Below are positions 50,598 through 61,368 of a stretch of DNA of 64,000 bases, one piece after another. The translations under genes were made by a program, and so were the position numbers. The stretch comes from Budorcas taxicolor (lineage: Eukaryota; Chordata; Mammalia; Artiodactyla; Bovidae): NCBI RefSeq assembly GCF_023091745.1, contig NW_026291481.1, positions 186,001 to 250,000 of the forward strand, read 5' to 3'. Below the pieces are notes generated by a model that was not told the DNA's origin, ran no database searches, and saw only the letters and a program-made list of their open reading frames with translations. The first letter of the stretch is position 1. Each line of letters starts with the position of its first letter.

Positions 50598-51577
50598 CTG
50601 TGCCACGTGCCACCTTGGTGTGAGTCGATCCTCGGCGTGAAAGACGAGCCGGTGAAGGGAAAAGAGGTTCCTCTGGAATGGACTGAGACATCTGGGGGAC
50701 TCTTGGAATGGTGGCACGACCCTGGAGTTCCTCTCGCCGTTCCTGTTGAGAGGGCCTCCTCTTGAGATGCGACGGGAACGCCGGGAACTCTTTCCCGACG
50801 AAGCAGGGAAAGGATCCCTCATCTCGAGCTACGAGGCGGAAACGGGGCTCCTCTGGATGTGGGCGGGACCCTCGTGATTCCTCTCGAGTGGAGACGGCTA
50901 GGTCGGGGAACTTCTTGATTTGCACCAAGGGTGTGAAGGACCCTTTCGAAGTTCCAGAGGTGAGGTGTGATCAGCCTCGAGACGCCTCAGCGGAAACGGG
51001 CCTCATCTCGCCTCGAGGGGAGAACCTCCTGGATTTTCTCGAGTTGCGGCAGGTCTTCTCGAGTTACGACGGGGACCTCAGGGACCCGCTCTGGTGGCCT
51101 CAGGAAAGGCCAGTCCCCATGCGAGTTGCTAGGGGACCTCTCGGGATTCCTCTCCCGTCCATGCCGGGGCCTCAGTCCTTGTGTGGAGTCGGGGCCGGAA
51201 CCTGAGGATTCCTCTCCAGTGTTGCCATGGATCTTGGGGTGCTTCTGAGTCTCCCCAGGGGAGTCAGGCCTCGTCTCGAGTGGGGGCATGCACGTGCGCT
51301 TTCCTCCCGAGCTGCAGCAGTAGTGTCACGCTTCCTGTCACGTGGATCAAGGGATCTGTGGCTTTCCCTCGAGGCTGTCCCTCGAGGCTTTCCCACGAGG
51401 CTTTCCCACAGGGCTGTGCCACGTGACACCTTGGTGTGAGTCGATCCTCAGCGTGAAAGACGAGCCGGTGAAGGGAAAAGAGGTTCCTCTGGAATGGACT
51501 GAGACATCTGGGGGACTCTTGGAATGGTGGCACGACCCTGGAGTTCCTCTCGCCGTTCCTGTTGAGAGGGCCTCCTC

Positions 51578-54500
51578 TTGAGATGCGACGGGAACGCCGG
51601 GAACTCTTTCCCGACGAAGCAGGGAAAGGATCCCTCATCTCGAGCTACGAGGCGGAAACGGGGCTCCTCTGGATGTGGGCGGGACCCTCGTGATTCCTCT
51701 CGAGTGGAGACGGCTAGGTCGGGGAACTTCTTGATTTGCACCAAGGGTGTGAAGGACCCTTTCGAAGTTCCAGAGGTGAGGTGTGATCAGCCTCGAGACG
51801 CCTCAGCGGAAACGGGCCTCATCTCGCCTCGAGGGGAGAACCTCCTGGATTTTCTCGAGTTGCGGCAGGTCTTCTCGAGTTACGACGGGGACCTCAGGGA
51901 CCCGCTCTGGTGGCCTCAGCAAAGGCCAGTCCCCATGCGAGTTGCTAGGGGACCTCTCGGGATTCCTCTCCCGTCCATGCCAGGGCCTCAGTCCTTGTGT
52001 GGAGTCGGGGCCGGAACCTGAGGATTCCTCTCCAGTGTTGCCATGGATCTTGGGGTGCTTCTGAGTCTCACCAGGGGAGTCAGGCCTCGTCTCGAGTGGG
52101 GGCATGCACGTGCGCTTTCCTCCCGAGCTGCAGCAGTAGTGTCACGCTTCCTGTCACGTGGATCAAGGGATCTGTGGCTTTCCCTCGAGGCTGTCCCTCG
52201 AGGCTTTCCCACGAGGCTTTCCCACAGGGCTGTGCCACGTGCCACCTTGGTGTGAGTCGATCCTCGGCGTGAAAGACGAGCCGGTGAAGGGAAAAGAGGT
52301 TCCTCTGGAATGGACTGAGACATCTGGGGGACTCTTGGAATGGTGGCACGACCCTGGAGTTCCTCTCGCCGTTCCTGTTGAGAGGGCCTCCTCTTGAGAT
52401 GCGACGGGAAGGCCGGGAACTCTTTCCCGACGAAGCAGTTAAAGGATCCCTCATCTCGATCTACGAGGCGGAATCGGGGCTCCTCTGAATGTGGGCGGGA
52501 CCCTCGTGATTCCTCTCGAGTGGAGACGGGTATGTCGGGGAACTTCTTGATTTGCACCAAGGGTGTGAAGGACCCTTTCGAAGTTCCAGAGGTGAGGTGT
52601 GATCAGCCTCGAGACGCCTCAGCGGAAATGGGCCTCATCTCGCCTGGAGGGGAGAACCTCCTGGATTTTTTCGAGTTGCGGCAGGTCTCCTCGAGTTACG
52701 ACGGGGACCTCAGGGACCCGCTCTGGTGGCCTCAGGAAAGGCCAGTCCCCATGCGAGTTGCTAGGGGACCTCTCGGGATTCCTCTCCCGTCCATGCCGGG
52801 GCCTCAGTCCTTGTGTGGAGTCGGGGCCGGAACCTGAGGATTCATCTCCAGTGTTGCCATGGATCTTGGGGTGCTTCTGAGTCTCCCCAGGGGAGTCAGG
52901 CCTCGTCTCGAGTGGGGGCATGCACGTGCGCTTTCCTCCCGAGCTTCAGCAGTAGTGTCACGCTTCCTGTCACGTGGATCAAGGGATCTGTGGCTTTCCC
53001 TCGAGGCTGTCCCTCGAGGCTTTCCCACGAGGCTTTCCCACAGGGCTGTGCCACGTGCCACCTTGGTGTGAGTCGATCCTCGGCGTGAAAGACGAGCCGG
53101 TGAAGGGAAAAGAGTTTCCTCTGGAATGGACTGAGACATCTGGGGGACTCTTGGAATGCTGGCTCGACCCTGGAGTTCCTCTCGCCGTTCCTGTTGAGAG
53201 GGCCTCCTCTTGAGATGCGACGGGAACGCCGGGAACTCTTTCCCGACGAAGCAGGGAAAGGATCCCTCATCTCGAGCTACGAGGCGGAAACGGGGCTCCT
53301 CTGAATGTGGGCGGGACCCTCGTGATTCCTCTCGAGTGGAGACGGGTATGTCGGGGAACTTCTTGATTTGCACCAAGGGTGTGAAGGACCCTTTCGAAGT
53401 TCAAGAGGTGAGGTGTGATCAGCCTCGAGACGCCTCAGCGGAAATGGGCCTCATCTCGCCTGGAGTGGAGAACCTCCTGGATTTCCTCGAGTTGCGGCAG
53501 GTCTTCTCGAGTTACGACGGGGACCTCAGGGACCCGCTCTGGTGGCCTCAGGAAAGGCCAGTCCCCATGCGAGTTGCTAGGGGACCTCTCGGGATTCCTC
53601 TCCCGTCCATGCCGGGGCCTCTGTCCTTGTGTGGAGTCGGGGCCGGAACCTGAGGATTCCTCTCCAGTGTTGCCATGGATCTTGGGGTGCTTCTGAGTCT
53701 CCCCAGGGGAGTCAGGCCTCGTCTCGAGTGGGGGCATGCACGTGCGCTTTCCTCCCGAGCTGCAGCAGTAGTGTCACGCTTCCTGTCACGTGGATCAAGG
53801 GATCTGTGGCTTTCCCTCGAGGCTGTCCCTCGAGGCTTTCCCACGAGGCTTTCCCACAGGGCTGTGCCACGTGCCACCTTGGTGTGACTCGATCCTCGGC
53901 GTGAAAGACGAGCCGGTGAAGGGAAAAGAGGTTCCTCTGGAATGGACTGAGACATCTGGGGGACTCTTGGAATGCTGGCTCGACCCTGGAGTTCCTCTCG
54001 CCGTTCCTGTTGAGAGGGCCTCCTCTTGAGATGCGACGGGAACGCCGGGAACTCTTTCCCGACGAAGCAGGGAAAGGATCCCTCATCTCGAGCTACGAGG
54101 CGGAAACGGGGCTCCTCTGGATGTGGGCGGGACCCTCGTGATTCCTCTCGAGTGGAGACGGCTAGGTCGGGGAACTTCTTGATTTGCACCAAGGGTGTGA
54201 AGGACCCTTTCGAAGTTCCAGAGGTGAGGTGTGATCAGCCTCGAGACGCCTCAGCGGAAATGGGCCTCATCTCCCCTGGAGGGGAGAACCTCCTGGATTT
54301 TCTCGAGTTGCGGCAGGTCTTCTCGAGTTACGACGGGGACCTCAGGGACCCGCTCTGGTGGCCTCAGGAAAGGCCAGTCCCCATGCGATTTGCTAGGAGA
54401 CCTCTCGGGATACCTCTCCCGTCCATGCCGGGGCCTCAGTCCTTGTGTGGAGTCGGGGCCGGAACCTGAGGATTCCTCTCCAGTGTTGCCATGGATCTTG

Positions 54501-54841
54501 GGGTGCTTCTGAGTCTCCCCAGGGGAGTCAGGCCTCGTCTCGAGTGGGGGCATGCACGTGCGCTTTCCTCCCGAGCTGCAGTAGTAGTGTCACGCTTCCT
54601 GTCACGTGGATCAAGGGATCTGTGGCTTTCCCTCGAGGCTGTCCCTCGAGGCTTTCCCACGAGGCTTTCCCACAGGGCTGTGCCACGTGCCACCTTGGTG
54701 TGAGTCGATCCTCGGCGTGAAAGACGAGCCGGTGAAGGGAAAATAGGTTCCTCTGGAATGGACTGAGACATCTGGGGGACTCTTGGAATGGTGGCACGAG
54801 CCTGGAGTTCCTCTCGCCGTTCCTGTTGAGAGGGCCTCCTC
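51578..54841 (+). repeat. Four-monomer HOR, copy 1 (m64-m67, 3264 bp)
   Basis: m64 has CCTCAGCAAAGG, ATGCCAGGGCC and GTCTCACCAGG. m65 has GGGAAGGCC, AAGCAGTTAAAGG, CTCGATCTACG, GGAATCGGGG, TTTTTTCGAG and GTCTCCTCGAG. m66 has GTTCAAGAGG, GGAGTGGAG, GATTTCCTCG and CCTCTGTCC. m67 has CCCCTGGAGG, GCGATTTGC, GGGATACC, GCAGTAGTAGTG, GAAAATAGG and CACGAGCC. All recur 3264 bp to the right. Left of about 51633 the two copies diverge (CCCTCATC against CCCACATC). Confidence 0.85.
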
Positions 54842-57800
54842 TTGAGATGCGACGGGAACGCCGGGAACTCTTTCCCGACGAAGCAGGGAAAGGATCCCAC
54901 ATCTCGAGCTACGAGGCGGAAACGGGGCTCCTCTGGATGTGGGCGGGACCCTCGTGATTCCTCTCGAGTGGAGACGGCTAGGTCGGGGAACTTCTTGATT
55001 TGCACCAAGGGTGTGAAGGACCCTTTCGAAGTTCCAGAGGTGAGGTGTGATCAGCCTCGAGACGCCTCAGCGGAAACGGGCCTCATCTCGCCTCGAGGGG
55101 AGAACCTCCTGGATTTTCTCGAGTTGCGGCAGGTCTTCTCGAGTTACGACGGGGACCTCAGGGACCCGCTCTGGTGGCCTCAGCAAAGGCCAGTCCCCAT
55201 GCGAGTTGCTAGGGGACCTCTCGGGATTCCTCTCCCGTCCATGCCAGGGCCTCAGTCCTTGTGTGGAGTCGGGGCCGGAACCTGAGGATTCCTCTCCAGT
55301 GTTGCCATGGATCTTGGGGTGCTTCTGAGTCTCACCAGGGGAGTCAGGCCTCGTCTCGAGTGGGGGCATGCACGTGCGCTTTCCTCCCGAGCTGCAGCAG
55401 TAGTGTCACGCTTCCTGTCACGTGGATCAAGGGATCTGTGGCTTTCCCTCGAGGCTGTCCCTCGAGGCTTTCCCACGAGGCTTTCCCACAGGGCTGTGCC
55501 ACGTGCCACCTTGGTGTGAGTCGATCCTCGGCGTGAAAGACGAGCCGGTGAAGGGAAAAGAGGTTCCTCTGGAATGGACTGAGACATCTGGGGGACTCTT
55601 GGAATGGTGGCACGACCCTGGAGTTCCTCTCGCCGTTCCTGTTGAGAGGGCCTCCTCTTGAGATGCGACGGGAAGGCCGGGAACTCTTTCCCGACGAAGC
55701 AGTTAAAGGATCCCTCATCTCGATCTACGAGGCGGAATCGGGGCTCCTCTGAATGTGGGCGGGACCCTCGTGATTCCTCTCGAGTGGAGACGGGTATGTC
55801 GGGGAACTTCTTGATTTGCACCAAGGGTGTGAAGGACCCTTTCGAAGTTCCAGAGGTGAGGTGTGATCAGCCTCGAGACGCCTCAGCGGAAATGGGCCTC
55901 ATCTCGCCTGGAGGGGAGAACCTCCTGGATTTTTTCGAGTTGCGGCAGGTCTCCTCGAGTTACGACGGGGACCTCAGGGACCCGCTCTGGTGGCCTCAGG
56001 AAAGGCCAGTCCCCATGCGAGTTGCTAGGGGACCTCTCGGGATTCCTCTCCCGTCCATGCCGGGGCCTCAGTCCTTGTGTGGAGTCGGGGCCGGAACCTG
56101 AGGATTCATCTCCAGTGTTGCCATGGATCTTGGGGTGCTTCTGAGTCTCCCCAGGGGAGTCAGGCCTCGTCTCGAGTGGGGGCATGCACGTGCGCTTTCC
56201 TCCCGAGCTTCAGCAGTAGTGTCACGCTTCCTGTCACGTGGATCAAGGGATCTGTGGCTTTCCCTCGAGGCTGTCCCTCGAGGCTTTCCCACGAGGCTTT
56301 CCCACAGGGCTGTGCCACGTGCCACCTTGGTGTGAGTCGATCCTCGGCGTGAAAGACGAGCCGGTGAAGGGAAAAGAGTTTCCTCTGGAATGGACTGAGA
56401 CATCTGGGGGACTCTTGGAATGCTGGCTCGACCCTGGAGTTCCTCTCGCCGTTCCTGTTGAGAGGGCCTCCTCTTGAGATGCGACGGGAACGCCGGGAAC
56501 TCTTTCCCGACGAAGCAGGGAAAGGATCCCTCATCTCGAGCTACGAGGCGGAAACGGGGCTCCTCTGAATGTGGGCGGGACCCTCGTGATTCCTCTCGAG
56601 TGGAGACGGGTATGTCGGGGAACTTCTTGATTTGCACCAAGGGTGTGAAGGACCCTTTCGAAGTTCAAGAGGTGAGGTGTGATCAGCCTCGAGACGCCTC
56701 AGCGGAAATGGGCCTCATCTCGCCTGGAGTGGAGAACCTCCTGGATTTCCTCGAGTTGCGGCAGGTCTTCTCGAGTTACGACGGGGACCTCAGGGACCCG
56801 CTCTGGTGGCCTCAGGAAAGGCCAGTCCCCATGCGAGTTGCTAGGGGACCTCTCGGGATTCCTCTCCCGTCCATGCCGGGGCCTCTGTCCTTGTGTGGAG
56901 TCGGGGCCGGAACCTGAGGATTCCTCTCCAGTGTTGCCATGGATCTTGGGGTGCTTCTGAGTCTCCCCAGGGGAGTCAGGCCTCGTCTCGAGTGGGGGCA
57001 TGCACGTGCGCTTTCCTCCCGAGCTGCAGCAGTAGTGTCACGCTTCCTGTCACGTGGATCAAGGGATCTGTGGCTTTCCCTCGAGGCTGTCCCTCGAGGC
57101 TTTCCCACGAGGCTTTCCCACAGGGCTGTGCCACGTGCCACCTTGGTGTGACTCGATCCTCGGCGTGAAAGACGAGCCGGTGAAGGGAAAAGAGGTTCCT
57201 CTGGAATGGACTGAGACATCTGGGGGACTCTTGGAATGCTGGCTCGACCCTGGAGTTCCTCTCGCCGTTCCTGTTGAGAGGGCCTCCTCTTGAGATGCGA
57301 CGGGAACGCCGGGAACTCTTTCCCGACGAAGCAGGGAAAGGATCCCTCATCTCGAGCTACGAGGCGGAAACGGGGCTCCTCTGGATGTGGGCGGGACCCT
57401 CGTGATTCCTCTCGAGTGGAGACGGCTAGGTCGGGGAACTTCTTGATTTGCACCAAGGGTGTGAAGGACCCTTTCGAAGTTCCAGAGGTGAGGTGTGATC
57501 AGCCTCGAGACGCCTCAGCGGAAATGGGCCTCATCTCCCCTGGAGGGGAGAACCTCCTGGATTTTCTCGAGTTGCGGCAGGTCTTCTCGAGTTACGACGG
57601 GGACCTCAGGGACCCGCTCTGGTGGCCTCAGGAAAGGCCAGTCCCCATGCGATTTGCTAGGGGACCTCTCGGGATACCTCTCCCGTCCATGCCGGGGCCT
57701 CAGTCCTTGTGTGGAGTCGGGGCCGGAACCTGAGGATTCCTCTCCAGTGTTGCCATGGATCTTGGGGTGCTTCTGAGTCTCCCCAGGGGAGTCAGGCCTC

Positions 57801-58938
57801 GTCTCGAGTGGGGGCATGCACGTGCGCTTTCCTCCCGAGCTGCAGTAGTAGTGTCACGCTTCCTGTCACGTGGATCAAGGGATCTGTGGCTTTCCCTCGA
57901 GGCTGTCCCTCGAGGCTTTCCCACGAGGCTTTCCCACAGGGCTGTGCCACGTGCCACCTTGGTGTGAGTCGATCCTCGGCGTGAAAGACGAGCCGGTGAA
58001 GGGAAAATAGGTTCCTCTGGAATGGACTGAGACATCTGGGGGACTCTTGGAATGGTGGCACGAGCCTGGAGTTCCTCTCGCCGTTCCTGTTGAGAGGGCC
58101 TCCTCTTGAGATGCGACGGGAACGCCGGGAACTCTTTCCCGACGAAGCAGGGAAAGGATCCCACATCTCGAGCTACGAGGCGGAAACGGGGCTCCTCTGG
58201 ATGTGGGCGGGACCCTCGTGATTCCTCTCGAGTGGAGACGGCTAGGTCGGGGAACTTCTTGATTTGCACCAAGGGTGTGAAGGACCCTTTCGAAGTTCCA
58301 GAGGTGAGGTGTGATCAGCCTCGAGACGCCTCAGCGGAAACGGGCCTCATCTCGCCTCGAGGGGAGAACCTCCTGGATTTTCTCGAGTTGCGGCAGGTCT
58401 TCTCGAGTTACGACGGGGACCTCAGGGACCCGCTCTGGTGGCCTCAGCAAAGGCCAGTCCCCATGCGAGTTGCTAGGGGACCTCTCGGGATTCCTCTCCC
58501 GTCCATGCCAGGGCCTCAGTCCTTGTGTGGAGTCGGGGCCGGAACCTGAGGATTCCTCTCCAGTGTTGCCATGGATCTTGGGGTGCTTCTGAGTCTCACC
58601 AGGGGAGTCAGGCCTCGTCTCGAGTGGGGGCATGCACGTGCGCTTTCCTCCCGAGCTGCAGCAGTAGTGTCACGCTTCCTGTCACGTGGATCAAGGGATC
58701 TGTGGCTTTCCCTCGAGGCTGTCCCTCGAGGCTTTCCCACGAGGCTTTCCCACAGGGCTGTGCCACGTGCCACCTTGGTGTGAGTCGATCCTCGGCGTGA
58801 AAGACGAGCCGGTGAAGGGAAAAGAGGTTCCTCTGGAATGGACTGAGACATCTGGGGGACTCTTGGAATGGTGGCACGACCCTGGAGTTCCTCTCGCCGT
58901 TCCTGTTGAGAGGGCCTCCTCTTGAGATGCGACGGGAA
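54842..58938 (+). repeat. Four-monomer HOR, copy 2 and start of copy 3 (m68-m72)
   Basis: m68-m71 repeat m64-m67, and m72 (58106) repeats m68. By comparing translations in several frames and the text, I found one difference between 51640-55670 and 54904-58934: AGGAGACC near 54397 against AGGGGACC near 57661. Agreement stops near 58938, where GGGAACGCC replaces the expected GGGAAGGCC of the m65/m69 type. So little divergence over about 4 kb makes this the youngest large duplication in the window. Confidence 0.85.
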
Positions 58939-61368
58939 CGCCGGGAACTCTTTCCCGACGAAGCAGGGAAAGGATCCCTCATCTCGAGCTACGAGGCGGA
59001 AACGGGGCTCCTCTGGATGTGGGCGGGACCCTCGTGATTCCTCTCGAGTGGAGACGGGTATGTCGGGGAACTTCTTGATTTGCACCAAGGGTGTGAAGGA
59101 CCCTTTCGAAGTTCCAGAGGGGAGGTGTGATCAGCCTCGAGACGCCTCAGCGGAAATGGGCCTCATCTCGCCTGGAGGGGAGAACCTCCTGGATTTTCTC
59201 GAGTTGCGGCAGGTCTTCTCGAGTTACGACGGGGACCTCAGGGACCCGCTCTGGTGGCCTCAGGAAAGGCCAGTCCCCATGCGAGTTGCTAGGGGACCTC
59301 TCGGGATTCCTCTCCCGTCCATGCCGGGGCCTCAGTCCTTGTGTGGAGTCGGGGCCGGGACCTGAGGATTCCTCTCCAGTGTTGCCATGGATCTTGGGGT
59401 GCTATGAGTCTCCCCAGGGGAGTCAGGCCTCGTCTCGAGTGGGGGCATGCACGTGCGCTTTCCTCCCGAGCTGCAGCAGTAGTGTCACGCTTCCTGTCAC
59501 GTGGATCAAGGGATCTGTGGCTTTCCCTCGAGGCTGTCCCTCGAGGCTTTCCCACGAGGCTTTCCCACAGGGCTGTGCCACGTGCCACCTTGGTGTGAGT
59601 CGATCCTCGGCGTGAAAGACGAGCCGGTGAAGGGAAAAGAGGTTCCTCTGGAATGGACTGAGACATCTGGGGGACTCTTGGAATGGTGGCACGACCCTGG
59701 AGTTCCTCTCGCCGTTCCTGTTGAGAGGGCCTCCTCTTGAGATGCGACGGGAACGCCGGGAACTCTTTCCCGACGAAGTAGGGAAAGGATCCCTCATCTC
59801 GAGCTACGAGGCGGAAACGGGGCTCCTCTGGATGTGGGAGGGACCCTCGTGATTCCTCTCGAGTGGAGACGGCTAGGTCGGGGAACTTCTTGATTTGCAC
59901 CAAGGGTGTGAAGGACCCTTTCGAAGTTCCAGAGGTGAGGTGTGATCAGCCTGGAGACGCCTCAGCGGAAATGGGCCTCATCTCACCTGGAGGGGAGAAC
60001 CTCCTGGATTTTCTCGAGTTGCGGCAGGTCTTCTCGAGTTACGACGGGGACCTCAGGGACCCGCTCTGGTGGCCTCAGCAAAGGCCAGTCCCCATGCGAG
60101 TTGCTAGGGGACCTCTCGGGATTCCTCTCCCGTCCATGCCGGGACCTCAGTCCTTGTGTGGAGTCGGGGCCGGAACCTGAGGATTCCTCTCCAGTGTTGC
60201 CATGGATCTTGGGGTGCTTCTGAGTCTCCCCAGGGGAGTCAGGCCTCGTCTCGAGTGGGGGCATGCACGTGCGCTTTCCTCCCGAGCTGCAGCAGTAGTG
60301 TCACGCTTCCTGTCACGTGGATCAAGGGATCTGTGGCTTTCCCTCGAGGCTGTCCCTCGAGGCTTTCCCACGAGGCTTTCCCACAGGGCTGTGCCACGTG
60401 CCACCTTGGTGTGACTCGATCCTCGGCGTGAAAGACGAGCCGGTGAAGGGAAAAGAGGTTCCTCTGGAATGGACTGAGACATCTGGGGGACTCTTGGAAT
60501 GGTGGCACGACCCTGGAGTTCCTCTCGCCGTTCCTTTTGAGAGGGCCTCCTCTTGAGATGCGACGGGAAGGCCGGGAACTCTTTCCCGACGAAGCAGGGA
60601 AAGGATCCCTCATCTCGAGCTACGAGGCGGAAACGGGGCTCCTCTGAATGTGGGCGGGACCCTCGTGATTCCTCTCGAGTGGAGACGGGTATGTCGGGGA
60701 ACTTCTTGATTTGCACCAAGGGTGTGAAGGACCCTTTCGAAGTTCCAGAGGTGAGGTGTGATCAGCCTCGAGACGCCTCAGCGGAAATGGGCCTCATCTC
60801 GCCTGGAGGGGAGAACCTCCTGGATTTTCTCGAGTTGCGGCAGGTCTTCTCGAGTTACGACGGGGACCTCAGGGACCCGCTCTGGTGGCCTCAGGAAAGG
60901 CCAGTCCCCATGCGAGTTGCTAGGGGACCTCTCGGGATTCCTCTCCCGTCCATGCCGGGGCCTCAGTCCTTGTGTGGAGTCGGGGCCGGAACCTGAGGAT
61001 TCCTCTCCAGTGTTGCCATGGATCTTGGGGTGCTTCTGAGTCTCCCCAGGGGAGTCAGGCCTCGTCTCGAGTGGGGGCATGCACGTGCGCTTTCCTCCCG
61101 AGCTGCAGCAGCAGTGTCACGCTTCCTGTCACGTGGATCAAGGGATCTGTGGCTTTCCCTCGAGGCTGTCCCTCGAGGCTTTCCCACGAGGCTTTCCCAC
61201 AGGGCTGTGCCACGTGCCACCTTGGTGTGAGTCGATCCTCGGCGTGAAAGACGAGCCGGTGAAGGGAAAATAGGTTCCTCTGGAATGGACTGAGACATCT
61301 GGGGGACTCTTGGAATGGTGGCACGACCCTGGAGTTCCTCTCGCCGTTCCTGTTGAGAGGGCCTCCTC
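58939..61368 (+). repeat. Monomers m73-m75, different types interrupting the HOR
   Basis: m73 (58922) is 815 bp, with GTGCTATGAGTC near 59401 and GGGCCGGGACC. m74 (59737) belongs to the m47/m52 type (GACGAAGTAGG, GTGGGAGGGACC, CTGGAGACG, CTCACCTGG, CAGCAAAGG) but has the CTAGG allele and lacks GGGGCCCTC. Its tail has GTGTGACTCG, as in m66 and m70. m75 (60553) has GGGAAGGCC and CTCTGAATG, and a GCAGCAGCAGTG variant near 61107. Together these split the four-monomer HOR. Confidence 0.75.

Larger units (their letters stand above)
49946..50761 (+). repeat. Reference monomer (m62) with faint ~31-bp inner period
   Basis: I use this clean 816-bp copy as the map of the unit. Words of the form TTCCTCT, TTCCTGT or CTCCTCT start at 50032, 50062, 50331, 50393, 50485, 50516, 50668 and 50728. 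Several spacings are 30-31 or close to a multiple (30, 62, 92, 31, 152, 60), as expected if the unit grew from a degenerate 31-bp element; the gap from 50062 to 50331 (269) does not fit. I count about 51 CpG in the unit and many CTCGAG words. A BamHI word GGATCC sits at 49996-50001 and is kept in nearly every monomer; m3 and m10 are losses. Confidence 0.7.
48314..51577 (+). repeat. Monomers m60-m63, near-uniform stretch
   Basis: All four monomers carry GCCTCGAGGGG, GAAACGGGCC and the CTAGG allele. m62 (49946) and m63 (50762) are very close to each other. m60 and m61 carry the linked GCGATTTGC and GGGATACC pair; m62 and m63 do not. m61 has GGGAATGCC and AAGGAGCC, linking it to m55 and m58. m63 ends with CACGTGACACC and ATCCTCAGCGTG. 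Confidence 0.8.
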
